From Perkinsus chesapeaki (taxonomy: Eukaryota > Perkinsozoa > Perkinsida > Perkinsidae): 64,000 bases of DNA. The stretch is taken from the NCBI GenBank assembly GCA_013115145.1, contig JAAPAO010000012.1:79563-143562 (forward strand), read 5' to 3'. The notes under the pieces were generated by a model that saw only the letters and a program-made list of their open reading frames with translations, searched no databases and was not told the origin of the DNA. Below, in pieces: positions 37,001 through 49,793 of the stretch (position 1 is its first letter; the number at the start of each line of letters is the position of its first letter). A program made the translations under genes and the position numbers.

Positions 37001-39368
37001 GGACGCCAATTGACTCTACGGCTCTGTTCGTTGCCTTTAGCAAGCAAGGTCTGCAAGGCGAGGTTGTATCTGAAGGAGATGTACAGCTGTCATGAAGGGA
37101 AGATCAGCCGCTCACCTGATACCATCGATACCGGAGCCCCAAGCCGCCTGCTCGTTAACGTAGTCGGTGTAAAGGTAGACGGCAATACAAATGGCAAAGA
37201 CAACCAAAGCGAATACAACATGGACGGTCAGCATCATGCCACAGCAGGCGATGAACCCTAGGAGGCTTGAGGTAATATACCATGCTCTGCCGTAGGTGGT
37301 ATGGATACCCTCCGGCCGCCAGCTGACCGACCTCAGCACGGTCTGAAGGAAGAGTATCGGAGAGGACAGGAGAAGTGGCGTGTCTTACCTGGACCAGACA
37401 ACTGAGGTTGATGCAGGCGTAACAGAGCAGGAAGCACATAGTCAGCAGCGGAGCGATGCTGTCCAAGGAGGAGCCAAGGATGCCCAAAGCCAGACATGCA
37501 GGAATCATTGTAACAAGCAGCGCTCGGTGGGGCTCCTGGGAGGAATTTACCACCAGAGATGGACGGTGAGAGGCTACCTGGGATTTCCCGCTGAGGACAG
37601 CGATGGGCCTGAGCGGTGGCAGAAGGTTATCGGATGCTATCGAGTAGAGGAGCCTTGGAGCGACAACCTGACGACAACTACCAAGTGAAGGGCAGCTGAA
37701 TTTAAAAACAGTGTAACCGCGTTCACTTAAGAGTCAAGCACCAGTGGAGATACACCGCTAGGAATGGCGGTTAGATTCTCGCGGCCGAAGCTGGAAAGGA
37801 ACCCTTTCTTACAAGGCACTGAAGACTCTGCGATAGGGAAGATATCATGACCCCAACAAATACAACAGGGGCGTTGGGAAGTAAAATGCGGTACAATAAA
37901 CCATTCTCCATGGCACCTGACAGAAAGCCATATCCGCGTCACGGCGTCACAGCGGCCATACCCCTCAGTGTGCCGGCGTCCGCCACAGCAGCCCAAAGCA
38001 CCATAAAGAGAGCGTACATCACCAAAGAGAAAGTGATGGCTCCGAAGGTTCCCCGCTTCAGGTTCACCGGAGGATTTTTCAACACGTCGGTGCGATTGGC
38101 GCCAGACAGGATCCCTGTGAAGCACGGGAAGAAGAGCGACAGCATCGAATTGAAACTGGTGCCGTCAGTGTACTGTGGCCAGAGATTTCCGTGTACGTAG
38201 TTCGAACCGGTGGTGAACACTGGGACAGCTAATGAGACAAAGAAGGCCACCACGGTGGCCAGCACGGTGACGATGAAGATGACCGCCAGCTTGGAGACAG
38301 CATCGATACCGCCGATAAAAACCGTGAGGAATTGCACGAACAGGAGGGCAAACGACAGAGGTAGAGGTGTCAGAAACGGTGATAGCCAAGATAGGGATTG
38401 CGGCAGTAGGACAGCCCCTGCCGACGTCTTGGGCAATAGCATTAGGAGGGTGTCGATGGCACCAACAGACTCCATGACAGCGAGAAGGAGGCCACCCAAC
38501 CAGTAGGCAATGCCAATCGAGACGCCTGGGTAAGCGCCGATGGTACCTATAAAAGCAAGGGTTACTCACACAAGAAGATGAGTTAAAGTCCCATGCGGAG
38601 ATAGTAGGTGCAGGAGGACGTGACAGAAAGTATGTAATATATATCTAATCAATATATAATATATATAGGACTCCTTGACGAAGACCAGATAGTATTATTC
38701 CCGACAAAGATTCCTCTAGGTTTCTTTGATGCCCTGGGCAACTTACGTGATATCATATAGTACGGTCCACCCTCGGAGGCAATACCACCGCTGCTGGCCA
38801 TAGCTGACATACACGCGGTTGTACCTGATTAAGCTGGGTTGATCTCGAGAAGGCCGACTGTTCCTTACAGAAGGCAACAACGAAACTGCACAGGACAATC
38901 AAGAGGGAATGAAAGAGACCAGCGTTGCCGACGATAATGAAGAAACGCAGAAAGATAAGAACCTAAAGGGGACCAGGTCGATGAGACTGAGACGCACCAC
39001 AGTGGAGATGAACTCACCCCCCACATGTTCTCGCAAGTGGGGACGAACACACCAGAGAAGGATCCTAAGAGTGGCGATGGCAGGCGGAGCGAAGCGATGC
39101 GGCTTACCTCTTTTCTTCTTGGCAGGCCTGGTCTGGTTGGTGGAGCTGCTCCCTCCCAAATGGTTCCCACCGTCGTCGTCGGACTCCAGCAGCTTATACG
39201 CCTGACAAACTAAACGTCGACAACGGCTCGGCCTCTCGCCGCTACTCTCGATGCGTTGGAGCGCATGGTGAAGTTGTTGGCTGCGCCGGGTCCGCCCGAT
39301 AAGAGGCGCTCACGGAGACCGGGGTGCGCGCCGTCTACTGTTCCGGAGCCTACAGACTCGTAGGGCAT
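34065..39368 (-). CDS. SLC12 family cation-chloride cotransporter, intron-rich
   Basis: Electroneutral K/Na-coupled chloride cotransporter of the plasma or vacuolar membrane. The start at 39368 gives MPYESVGSGTVDGAHPGLRE. Then SFSGVFVPTCENMWG and VLIFLRFFIIVGNAGLFHSL (TM1), AMASSGGIASEGGPYYMIS (TM3), and SLFFPCFTGILSGANRTDVL (the SLC12 signature after TM5-6). Next EPHRALLVTMIPACLALGIL and LLTMCFLLCYACINLSCLV, SWRPEGIHTTYGRAWY, and cytosolic NWRPQPLVIYQ, VVAAIEVGDR, DVWWIIHDGGLLALLAWL, VEVVVLDDKMIEPYTYDWTL. A disordered insertion with Ser/Pro-rich exons precedes SSDSSLVLMNMPSIW and YCDCLTQGLQRVLLVASGRD, stop at 34065-34067. The order matches the family completely. Subfamily (KCC or NKCC) is not determined. 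Confidence 0.9.
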
Positions 39369-39467
39369 GACAAGAGATAAACAAGCCAGTCACTGAGAGA
39401 CGCTCTCGCAAAGAACCAAACGCAAGGCAGACTTCTTAAGCACACCAAGTTGACAGCATAAGGAAGG

Positions 39468-42400
39468 CTAGTCCCATGACAGTATGTTCCTAACTGATGA
39501 CCTATTCCGATGCTGCCTCATCGCATCGTTGTAAGCTCGACCTCTGGTGACCTCGGGAGACCCAGCAGGGGCGATCTTACCGACCCCAAGAGGATCTTCG
39601 GGATCGACATTGGTCTCGGCATCAAGCCAGGCGCATCTAGCCACGCCGGTAGGCTGGCCGCCGCGTGTCCTCGGCACCACCTTCCATTGAATCACACAAT
39701 GGTCGCCCCCTCCAATAGAGACCAAAGTGTTCATCGGACTGAACCGCACCTGAGCAGGAAGCCATGCCATCTCGGGCGGCATCCGGCGCCCTACATTAGT
39801 GACGTGGCTAGCATGGCCGCTGTAGGCTGCTGCACGAGCGTTCAAATAGGGGGAAGGAAATCTCAGAAGCTTAACTTTGCCGTTGTCATCACCCAGGGCC
39901 AGGAGGGTGGGGTTCTTGCCGGACGACTGGTGCACCGCATTAACGTCGGTCTGGTCGTACTCCGGATCTGCCCAGACGCCTATGACCGGCCAGCCCAGCA
40001 CACAGGACCAGTTATCTTGCCATTTGGCGTCTCTGAACCTGAGCGGCGATGGGCCTCGGTCGGCATACCGGGGATGACTACATGCTGCTGGAGGTCATAC
40101 GGGCGCCGTCTCTGGTTCGCCAGTAGAGGATCTGTGTGTCCTTGCTGTTGCTCATAACCACGGAGCCGTCCTTGGTGAACATGACATTCAGTGGTGAGGA
40201 GGAATTGCCTCTCAGTGTGGCATGCAATGATACGTTGATGCCCTTCACAGCCTGAGAGTAAGCGAAACGAATGTCGGAGCGGCGTGTACAGAAAGCAGCA
40301 GTCGTTGATAATCATTCGCAGTGGCGTCCAGCAATGCGTTGCACTCTGGACAGTATGGCCAGCCACATGCTGCAAATCGACCAAGCGGCGCTCTCTGCGC
40401 TACACACTGCGATTAACGCAGCGCCAGTTTGGCACTTGAGTGAGCGTATAGTGCGAGTGGTCGCTAGTACCACGGTGGGAGAGTGTGGTTCCACCGACCG
40501 CGGTCGGCGGGTCGGTGCTGCGTGTGGTCCCAGCGATTGTCGGTAATGATCCCCTTACTACTTTATCATTAACATCGACCCTCACTGTGACACCGTAGTC
40601 AATTCGGAGAAGATAGACCTTCTGATCCCAGCAAGCCGCTGCCAACCACTGGCCGTTGTCGGCGAAACGAATGTCGCATATCCTCTCCCGAGTGGCAGAC
40701 AGCCTGTGGGCATAGACCTGATCGCGAAAGTGTAGCAGATGAGCCCGCAAGCTCCGAGCTACCTGCGTGAGGCTCGGAAAGTGCAGGACAGTGAGAAGGC
40801 CTTCACCTTGGCCGATGGCGAGCAGGTCACCTTGGGCGTTGAAAGCGAGCGAGTACACTGCTTCGGCGCATGAAACAACCTATGAAGGATCCACGGCTGT
40901 CAGCAGGCAATTCGTCTTCATTAAGCAATGACGTAAGATACGCGGCAGGTATCCACCAGATAGTAGTCGCGATCACTTAACGAGTGGCGGTAATACGAGA
41001 TAAGCGAAGATTCGGAGTACCGTCTCCGAGTACTGGACAGACTTCCTCCACCAATAGAGTAGGTGCATACCGCACACTGAATTGGATACCCTCACTCAGC
41101 TACAGTTATCACTTTCATAAGAAAGCGGGAGGGTGAACGATATGAAAGTAACGAGCAAGGCTTACCTTGCCAACCAGTGGGGCCCTCTCGGAGGTATTCC
41201 AGAACCTAACGTCACGATTGGTGCCACCAGTAGCACACAGTGCATGTGTCGGATGGTGGGCCAGGCCCCACATCTCTCCACCGTGCCCAACCTGAACCAT
41301 CATTGACAAAACGCTAAAACATACATCGGCAGCACCTGCACGACCGATAGGATCGCTCGCTGGGTGACGTCGAAGTGGAGCAAGCTGTGTCCGGCAGTGC
41401 CCAGCACGGCAGTTGTCCGCTGACCGCCACAAGCAACTGAGATGCTGTTGAATCTAGCCCCACCGCTAGTATCTGAATCAGAGGACTCCATGGGGATGAG
41501 GGAGCTGCTTACCACCGATTGCCATAAGCCTCTTGACCTCTCCAGTCCGACCAGCAAGCTCCTGGATCCCGTGCTTCCATAGAACCTTCAACCGCCCGCC
41601 CTCGAGGGCAAGCAGCGCTATCTCACCGCCGTATGTTGCGGCCAGGATGGTCCCATCGGGTAGGCCAGCAGCGCAGCCGACCTTCTTCGTGCCAAGCGAC
41701 ACTGCCTGGGTGGCGACGCCGTTTTGAAGGAGGTAGAGGTAACCGTTACAGGCGCACAGAAACGATATCTCCCCAGCGAAACCGCAGCACTGGGGTTGCT
41801 TGCTGGCCGGTGTCTTGCCAAAGGTGCCTCGCTTGCAGGCAATCTCCCCCGTCTCGCCGTCAACCTTCCAGAACTTGTAGTGACCCTCGCCCACCGATAG
41901 CAGTAAAGAGCTATCACAGGCGGAGAGAGCATAGGTGGGGCTGCGGCCGCTGCTCATGGTGAACAGCGGCGCCGTTAAGCGAACTGGCTTCGATGGTTGG
42001 CCGTCTGCTCCGCGGCCGGCCGAGCGACGCGGCAATCGGCCCCACACAGCCACCATGTTAGCCTCGTCTGTGCCAACGCTGACGAGCATGCTGCCACCGT
42101 GGACGAACGATAACGCACTGACGCTCCTCTGGTGGTAGTGTAGCTGAGCCAGAGTCACTGAAGGCTTGCTCGGGGACCAAAGACATATAAAGGGCCCCTC
42201 GATGCCCTTGGGATCCTGCTGCCCGCTAGCAGCCATATCAGCTTCGCTGGAGTAGTCCAAGCACAGCACGTCCGCTGAGTGCCCCTCGAAGTAGCGTTGG
42301 GAAGCGTCCTCCAAGGAATGCATGACGACCATAGCACCGAGTGGGTACATGGCAGTTCGCCCGTCATCGATAAGCCGAAGCGAGCCTCGAAGGTCACCGT

Positions 42401-42707
42401 TGTAGCCGTAGACCGCCTCCTTCACCAGCTCCCAGTCAGGCAGCTGGGCCAGCTTCGGCTCGGGATGCCACTCGGTGGGCGGGAATACCAGACCGTAGCT
42501 GCGACCAAACACTACGCGCATAGAACCGTCAGGGCCTTGCTGAGCGAGCTCGGGAATCAATGGCGGATCAGCCGTCGTCGGCGCCGGCGCCGGCTTCGGA
42601 GGAAACTTAGGGACTGCTACGGACCTCCGACCACCTGTTTCCCGCTGCCTTGTGGAAGGTCTGTCGAAAAGCAAACTCATTCTACGAAGGGGAGCTGGAG
42701 GCCCCAT
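39468..42707 (-). CDS. EML-type microtubule-associated WD40 protein, multi-exon
   Basis: Starts at 42707 (MGPPAPLRRMSLLFDRPSTR). A HELP-like segment occurs in the first exon (YGYNGDLRGSLRLIDDGRTA, then GAMVVMHSLEDASQRYFEGH), followed by WD repeats typical of a tandem atypical propeller: SADVLCLDYS, SVSALSFVHGGSMLVSVGTD and KFWKVDGETGEIACKRGTFG. Later exons give GEMWGLAHHPTHALCATGGT, VYSLAFNAQGDLLAIGQGEG, ICDIRFADNGQWLAAACWDQ, TDVNAVHQSSGKNPTLLALG and GHASHVTNV..QVRFSPMNTLVSIGG, the second propeller of EML1-4 proteins. It ends NILSWD-stop at 39468. Expected to bind tubulin and stabilise microtubules. It has no obvious N-terminal trimerisation coil. Confidence 0.86.
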
Positions 42708-42885
42708 TGAAAACCCAATGCACTGGAGCGACTAGACAAATGCTTCAAGAAATCCGAGAGGCTCCCATGACAGGAGGAAGCATGCTCCACTGTGTTACAC
42801 ATCAACTTGAAAGGATAATAATCGAGGTATCTACTCTGCCGTAGTAGTAGCAGGGTTCATCATAACACTTTTAAATGATATAATC

Positions 42886-44226
42886 TCACTCTTCCTTGTC
42901 ACCGCGCTGCTCTCTGATGGCTTCACGGGCATGGCCGGCATTGGAGGCACCAAAGGTGTTAGCAAGCAGCGTCTCCTTATCAAACTCGGACACCTTCATA
43001 AAACGCTTCATGTCGACCTTCCTCGAATCCTCCTTCGCCTGCCTTTCCCTCTCAACCTCTTCAGCACGCATCTTCAACGCATTAGGTCCACCGCCACCGA
43101 GCACTGCAATATCGCAAATGTCGGAGTCCCTCATGCTGTCCGTATCCTCCTCGTCATCTCCAACAGCGCTCAGTATCTGTCCCGCGTCGTAGGTAGCATC
43201 ATAGTCCATCACACTAGCCTTATTAAGGTCCTCGTTGATCCACACACGGCAGTCACCTTCGCCGCCGCTCCTCCCACCGAAGCCGAGGCCCTTCGCTCTG
43301 ACCTTGTTCCTGGCGTTCAGATAAACGTAGTTATCAGCGCTCGAGCGTGTGCGGCCTCGAATGACTCTGATCTCTGGCTCTAGCTGGAACAGCGTCGTCG
43401 TTACAGCGATCTTGTTGAAGAGGTCGTAGCCGTTGGTCGCTGCGTTATCAGGCACAATGGTGTCTTTGGACCAGTCCAAGGCGCTCCCAGTGGCTGCCCC
43501 CCAAACACGTCCCTTGGTGTCCTTTATAATAAGCGCAGTCGGGCCGGGATAGTGACCAGAGTTGCTCATGAGCCTCTGTAGTGAACGGCCGTGAGTGGAG
43601 CTCCAGTAAAGCGTGCTCAGTGGGGGAACGAGATCAGGATATATGATCCTCAGCAGCAAGACGTGGTACTCTTTGACGAAGGACGGCGGGTTGGCCTCAC
43701 TGCCGCCTGAAATGCTCATTCGGCGCTTGTTCATGCGAAGAGCGCATCTGAGCGACTCGTTGAAGACCGAACCAATGCCAGGCAGCATGGTCTGGAACTC
43801 GTGACCGAACACTGCCGAGTTCTCGGCAATCTTGATGTCTCGAGGAGGCTCGTTGGGATCGATCGATGCGACAACGAACTGGAGAACAGCGTGGGGTGTC
43901 CCAAACGCTTGGATTAGCGAGGCCCAGTCCGAACGATTGGCCAAGAGCTCCGCAGCGTCCTGGACCATCTCCTCGACCTTTGCTGACTTCTTACCACCGC
44001 CTGTGATGAAGTCGAAGAGTGCGGGCGCGAATGGCTTGTAGGCGATGAACAACTGGTTGCTGAAGGACTCCGGCGTGACATGACCGTTGCTCTCAGCAGA
44101 CTTGAAGAAGCTCTGTAGGAGGCTCATATCCGTATCAGGCAGGGCGTGACTACTGTTTCGACGCGTGCTTGCAGCCGCTGCTGCTGCATGAGCGGCAGAC
44201 GACTCAGTTGATGCTTTATTTCCCAT
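42886..44226 (-). CDS. N-myristoylated TLDc-domain protein (MEAK7-like)
   Basis: Single exon, 446 residues. The N-terminus MGNKASTESS fits an N-myristoylation signal (Gly2, Ser6). A helical region (residues about 30-200) precedes the TLDc domain: LYWSSTHGRSLQRLMSNSGH, PGPTALIIKDTKGRVWGAAT, then FQLEPEIRVIRGRTRSSADN and GLGFGGRSGGEGDCRVWINE. The C-terminal tail is charged and helical. Myristoylation plus TLDc resembles MEAK7/TLDC1, a membrane-associated protein linked to mTOR signalling and V-ATPase; TLDc proteins in general contact V-ATPase. That function is transferred from the family. Being intronless is unusual among its multi-exon neighbours. Confidence 0.85.
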   Translation of the reverse strand: MGNKASTESSAAHAAAAAASTRRNSSHALPDTDMSLLQSFFKSAESNGHVTPESFSNQLFIAYKPFAPALFDFITGGGKKSAKVEEMVQDAAELLANRSDWASLIQAFGTPHAVLQFVVASIDPNEPPRDIKIAENSAVFGHEFQTMLPGIGSVFNESLRCALRMNKRRMSISGGSEANPPSFVKEYHVLLLRIIYPDLVPPLSTLYWSSTHGRSLQRLMSNSGHYPGPTALIIKDTKGRVWGAATGSALDWSKDTIVPDNAATNGYDLFNKIAVTTTLFQLEPEIRVIRGRTRSSADNYVYLNARNKVRAKGLGFGGRSGGEGDCRVWINEDLNKASVMDYDATYDAGQILSAVGDDEEDTDSMRDSDICDIAVLGGGGPNALKMRAEEVERERQAKEDSRKVDMKRFMKVSEFDKETLLANTFGASNAGHAREAIREQRGDKEE

Positions 44227-44670
44227 AGTGACAAATGGCTTAACCTAGAGGGAAATAATGTCACGCGCACAGAGCTAAGCTCAGCGACGAACGCGATCGC
44301 CTAGGAACACGAGAATTCGAGGAAGTCTTTCAGAGCGCCCAGGAACTTGAAGAGAGAAGAAGACATCCACTGGGAACGAAAGTAACATCTACTCGGTTAA
44401 CCGTGCAGGAACGGAAACCCAAGTTACACTGTCTAGCAGACAACCAACACAATCGCTGTCCCCCTCGACCACAGCCTGCAAACTAACGAGAATCGCACGC
44501 CTCTTGCCGAACAGAATCCACCACGAACCGGTAATCCACCAGGGCCACGCAACACCACGAAGCTAACAGAGCAGCTGCCACTACTTATGTAGACGACAAC
44601 CGCCGAACTCGGGTATAATATAATGTTATAGTGCAAGTTATTCAACATCAAAGTCAGCAGCAGCCTCTTG

Positions 44671-45609
44671 CTAGCCTTCTGCGGCAGCGTCGTGCCCAAT
44701 CTCGGCACTCGAACCAGCGGGCTGAGAACAAGTGTCGCTGAATGCTTGTTGTATGGGCGTTACTTCGGCATCTGTTTTCGCCGGGCTCTGAATTGGCTTG
44801 TCGGTCTCATCGTCAACTTTACGCCTCTTATTCTCCCTCTCGCTCTCCTGCGCAGCGCCACCGTCGTTCTCCTTGGACTCTGCTTCTTGAGTATCATCAA
44901 CCGGCGCAGCAGCACTCGATGACGACGAAGCTGCTCCCTCCTACAGGCAGATCATATTTACCCAAGCACAGCGCGAGACCTTACCTCCTCCACATTTTGC
45001 TGTTGTTGCTCCTCCTCAACTCGGCGTCGCTCTCGTGCAGCCTCAGCCAGGGCCGCCAGCCATCGTTGATACTGTCGCAGTTGCTCATGGTATTGTAGCT
45101 CCACCAGTTGCCGAGCCTCTCGTGGCGTTAAATTCCGCTTTATATCCGACGGGCTCGGCTTGTCGACTGGCATGTCAGCCATCAAAGGCTGAGCCGACGG
45201 CGGCAGTACGGCGGCTGAGAGGACGTCCCTTTCAATCGCCGAGGAGCCGAACACGCCTACCTTGAGGCTGCGAGCCAGTGTATTCCCGAAGGCCGTCAGC
45301 TTGCGGTTGCAGCGTTCCCTGCTTTCTTGCCTCTGGATCGTTATCCACCGGGACATCGGGGATTGCGGGGCCTAAGAGGCATTTCCGAAAGGCCGTGCGC
45401 AATCTCGACTCACCATCCGCTTTGTCGTCGGCCATGGTTTGATCGCCTTTGCCGCTGTCACCCATCTCCATGTTGTCGGTTTTGGTGGGGTCGCCCGAGG
45501 CTGGCGCGGTTTGTGGTTCCTCTTTCTCAGCATCCCCGGGGTCCTCTTTTTTCAGAGCTGCCACCTTAGCACGAGTCATCATACCGGCCGTCGAGGAGAC
45601 CTCAGACAT
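44671..45609 (-). CDS. Acidic nuclear-type protein, four exons, unrecognised
   Basis: Exon 1 (from 45609) encodes MSEVSSTAGMMTRAKVAALK and an acidic stretch up to MADDKADG. A 42-nt intron joins in phase to PAIPDVPVDNDPEARKQG. A later exon contains LTPREARQLVELQYHEQLRQ and a helical Arg/Glu stretch ending QQQQNVEE. The last exon is Ser/Glu-rich with an NLS-like NKRRKVDDE and ends GHDAAAEG-stop at 44671-44673. The exon 2-3 junction (near 45240) did not resolve cleanly. No enzymatic domain. A chromatin or transcription role is only suggested by composition. Confidence 0.6.
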
Positions 45610-45779
45610 GCCGATTCAGCGGAGGAGGTTTCAAAGCTACACAGGGGGGGGCGTGGAACGCTGGTCGCGGGTGAACTCAACATACGGGGCAAGCTGAAAC
45701 CAGGACAGATAAAAAGACATCAAAAACTTTCATGTGTGAGGGTAAAAAATCGGCCACCACAGTGGCGTACCACAACTGC

Positions 45780-48700
45780 CTAAACTCGGCCATAGCCGCC
45801 CCCGCCGGGTGTCATCAGTCTCAGTCTGTCGCCCCTAGCCATTTGCACCGTCCTCTTGCCGCCGATGTTAACCTCTTGAGCAGCTTCGCGCTTCAACCAA
45901 AGATTCAGTCCTTTCATACCGCACCCGCCGCCAGCCATACCATACGGCGATCTTGCCCTGCGTTCCGTTAGAACCGAAACATGAAGTGCGCGAACAAATT
46001 CTAGCTCTCTGAGCACGCCACAACCTCCAGAATGAGCGCCCTCTCCACCGCTGCCCTCGCGGAGGCCGAAGCGACGAACGATGCAGGGATAGCGGCGCTC
46101 CATGATCTCGACGTCGGTGATCCTGGTATTGGTCATATGCGTGTGGACTCCGCTGACCCCGTTCCAGGTCGGGCCGGCTCCGGAGCCGCCTGCCACGGTC
46201 TCGTAGTAGCCGAAGGTTTCATCACCGAAGGTGACGTTGTTCATGCAGCCACAGCTGGCCGCGCAAAACTCGAATGCTCGGAAGATCACGTCGACCACTC
46301 TTTGACTGGTCACGACATTGCCGCCGACAACGGCAGCGGTGGGGGACGGGTTCAGCATGCACTGCCCTCGCTCTGGCAGGACCACCTGGACAGCTTCGAG
46401 GCACCCCTGATTGAGCGGGATGTCCGAGTCTACCATGCAGCGTAGGCAGTAGATGACTGCTGACATAGTGACAGCCGGTGGGGCATTGGTGTTGCCGACC
46501 ACCTCCGGCCCAGAATCGGTGAAATCGAAGATCGCGCTGGCCCGTTTGCCCCCTCCGCCATCTTTGAGCAAACGAACCTACAGTGAAATGTACAACCTCA
46601 ACAAGCGCACCGGTTACCTTCAGCTTGATGGCGCTGCCGTCGTCCATGAAGTCCTCAGCCTCCCCCTCCATACCGTGCTTCTCCGCCCAGGTGTAGAGCA
46701 TGCTAAGCACCGCCTGTCTGGCGTTTTCCCTAATGTGATGCAAGTACGCGTGCACAACCTTCAGGCCGTAAGTCTGGACCATCTCGTGAACCAAAGAGAT
46801 TCCTTGTTGATTAGCAGCCACCTGGGCTCGGAGGTCCGCCAGGTTGTCCTCGAGGTTCCTCGTCCCGGCAGTAGTGAGCAGCTTGGTGATCCCCACTTCG
46901 TCAAAGCCTTGCTCGGCACAGACCAGTTTATGGGTGACGATAGCGCAGCCCTCCTGAGCCAGGCTGGTAGAGTTGGGTGGCATGCTGCCAGGCTCGACGC
47001 CACCGACATCAGCGTGGTGGCCTCGTGACGCCACAACAAAAGCGACGTTATCTCCCTCGAAGACCGGTGTCATGACCGTGATGTCCGGTAAATGGGACCC
47101 TCCAGCCAGCTGGGGATGATTCGACACCAGCACATCGCCGTGGCGGAGCTTCCCTTCCCACAGGCCTAGTTGGATTTTAACAGCCTCCTGCATGGCTCCC
47201 AAGTGCACAGGTATGTGCGGAGCGTTCGCGATGAGACCGCCGTCGGGGCCGAAGACGGCACAGGAAAAGTCAAGTCTGTCCTTGACGTTGACGCTGGTGG
47301 CGGTGCGCTGCAGGCATCTGCCCATCTGCTCGGCGATGCTCATGAACTTGTGGCTGAAAATGGACAGCTGTATCGGGTCCGCCACTTCCACGTTTAGAAG
47401 GGTGTTGGTGTCACCAAGCTGCTTAACATCGACAACATAGTCGCCGTCACCGTTGACCCTAGCCGTGCAGTCTGGCTCTATAACAATAGTGCCGGTGGTC
47501 TGCACGATGATGGCTGGTCCCCGAACACACGCCCCTGGCTTCAAGTTGGCCTCCAGGAACACTGGAGTGTCCTTCACTCGACCATGCCCTTCGAAATAAG
47601 CACTTGTCAGCTCGTCGGGCATGGCCTGGTACTCCTCGGTAGACGGTGGGCGAGTGAACTCGAAGGCATCCTCTTTAACTGCGCGTGCTCTCACTCTGAT
47701 GTCGTCGATGAGGAGGTCCCTGCCGACCATCAGGAAGCCATATTCCCTCTGGTAGGCTCGCTCGAAGGCTCTCTGGTAGTCCCCGTTGTCGCCGTCCTCG
47801 ACTGCGGTCATGATGGCTGTGTCAGTGCCGGCGTAGCGCATGTTCAGGTAGTACTTAGTGTGGATGTTGCCGTGGTGCCCGGCCTTCTCCAGCGACCTCA
47901 CCGCCTCCCTCTCGAGCTCCGCAAGGGTCTCCGCCCATGGACCGTTCGCTTGCCATTTCTGCGCGGCCGGGACCTGCTTGTCAACAACCTCATCAGCAAG
48001 AGCCAGACCAAAGGCGGACAGTACCCCAGCGAACCGGTGAACGAAAACCGTTTCAATGCCAAGTGCTCTAGCCATCGCACAAGCGTGCTGCCCACCAGCG
48101 CCTCCGAAGCAGGCCAGGACGTGCGCTCTCACATCGTAGCCCCTCATCTGAGTCATATTGCGGATGGGTCTGCACATAGCCTCATTGGCAACCCTGATAA
48201 ACCCCGCAGCGCAGGCGTCGATGTCGTCACCGAGCCCCATCTGCGCGGCTAGCTCCCCGAGGGCTGCCCGCGACGCCTCGACATCCAGAGGTTGATCTTG
48301 GGTCTCGCCGAATATCCGAGGGAAGTGGCTCGGTATGAGCCTTCCCAAAACCAAGTTGGCGTCGGTCACAGCCAGCTTGCCTCCTCTCTTCCTGTAGCAC
48401 ACCGGGCCCGGGTGGGCTCCTGCCGACTCTGGACCGACGCACAGCAGACCGTGCTCGTAGGTTAAGAGACTGCCGCCTCCAGCAGCCACAGTGGTGATGT
48501 CCAGCTGCGGGGCCTGGACCGTCACGCCAGCTGTAACCGTCTCATATATGTGCTCGAATCCAACCTTTGGGTCGTAGCGACTGACATCGGTGGAGGTGCC
48601 GCCCATATCGAAGCCAACCACTGGAGTGTCATTCCCGAGGGCGCGAGCGGTGGTTTTTGCGAAGCCGACCACTCCTCCGGCCGGCCCAGACAGGATCGCC

Positions 48701-49621
48701 TTGTGGCCGGTGAAGTCTTGCATCCGAGCCAAGCCCCCATCAGACTGCATGAACAAAAGCCTGGTGTTGTCCGTCTCCACCAGTGCGCGTTCGAAGCCAT
48801 TGCAGAAGTTCCTGAGATAGGTTCTGATGGTCGGCGTCAAATACGCGTCGGCCACCACCGTGTGGCCCCTCGCAACGGCCTTGGCCATTGCCAGCACCTC
48901 ACTGGATGCCGAGACATGGGCGAAGCCCATAGACCGGCACAGGGCGGCCACCTCCTTCTCGTGGTCGCCATAGATATAGCTGTGCATGAGCAGGATAGCC
49001 ACACTCTGGATGCCCTCATCAAGCAAGATCTGCAGCCTCGCCCTCAAAGTTTCGACGTCCAGTGGGCGCTCAATTCGGACTTCCTCGCCTGTTCGACCTT
49101 TCACCACTCTCCCGGGGAGATAGTCGGTCTCCCGCGCCAAGACCACACGCTCCGGCACCTCAACCACCTTCGTGTACAGCGTGTCCGGGCGCCTTATTTT
49201 AACGTCGAAAATGGCGGGTCGAGTCTGGTTGCCGATTTCCAAGAGATCCGCGAAACCCTCCGTGACGAGCAGTGCGCAGGTCGTTCCCTTCCTCTCTAGC
49301 AAGGCGTTGGTGGCCACAGTGGTGCCCATCCGAATGGACTCTATCTCACCGCAGCGGACTGGCTCCCCGGCTGGATGCGGCTTGCCTGTGAACTCCTGCA
49401 GAATTCGACGGATGCCTTCTCTCGGAGCATCCCTGAAAAACGGAGTCTGGCAACGAGACAAGAATGACAGCATCAACCTACGGGTAGTTGTCGGGGTCCT
49501 CGGAGAGGAGCTTGCGGACGATCTTCCGATGGCCGCCGTGACCGTCGGGTACCTCTGCATAGACGTCGGTGAAGGTGCCACCACGATCGATGGCAAAACG
49601 GAATTTCCCACCGTCAGACAT
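45780..49621 (-). CDS. OPLAH: 5-oxoprolinase (ATP-hydrolysing), three exons
   Basis: Converts 5-oxo-L-proline plus ATP and water to L-glutamate in glutathione turnover. Exon 1 49482-49621, exon 2 46618-49432, exon 3 45780-46577. The introns (49433-49481 and 46578-46617) are GT-AG and in phase. The total is 3753 nt, 1250 residues, close to the family size. The N-terminal HyuA-like part has [19 protein letters not shown] and [20 protein letters not shown]. The middle has [35 protein letters not shown] and [20 protein letters not shown]. The HyuB-like C-terminal part has [20 protein letters not shown] and [20 protein letters not shown], ending [13 protein letters not shown]. Fused HyuA-HyuB order is that of eukaryotic 5-oxoprolinase rather than separate bacterial hydantoinase subunits. 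Confidence 0.95.
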
Positions 49622-49793
49622 TTTAAAACGGGAACGCTGGACTGCAGCGGCTGGAGAGACAAATGGACACGGAGAGAACTCAACAGAAAAAGAGATACGT
49701 AAGGCACTCGGTAAGGGATAGGGAGTCCACACTATGATAGGATGCAATGATATAACAGGGTTCGGAGATCAGTAAACAGGTCGATAAAGATGA

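Noticed and set aside
38630-38680. AT-only palindromic tract as a replication or matrix element
   Set aside because: It is simple TA-rich sequence inside an intron of the SLC12 gene; nothing beyond low complexity supports a function.
46453-49299. Long + strand open frames opposite 5-oxoprolinase
   Set aside because: They are antisense shadows of a strongly conserved gene and encode nothing recognisable.
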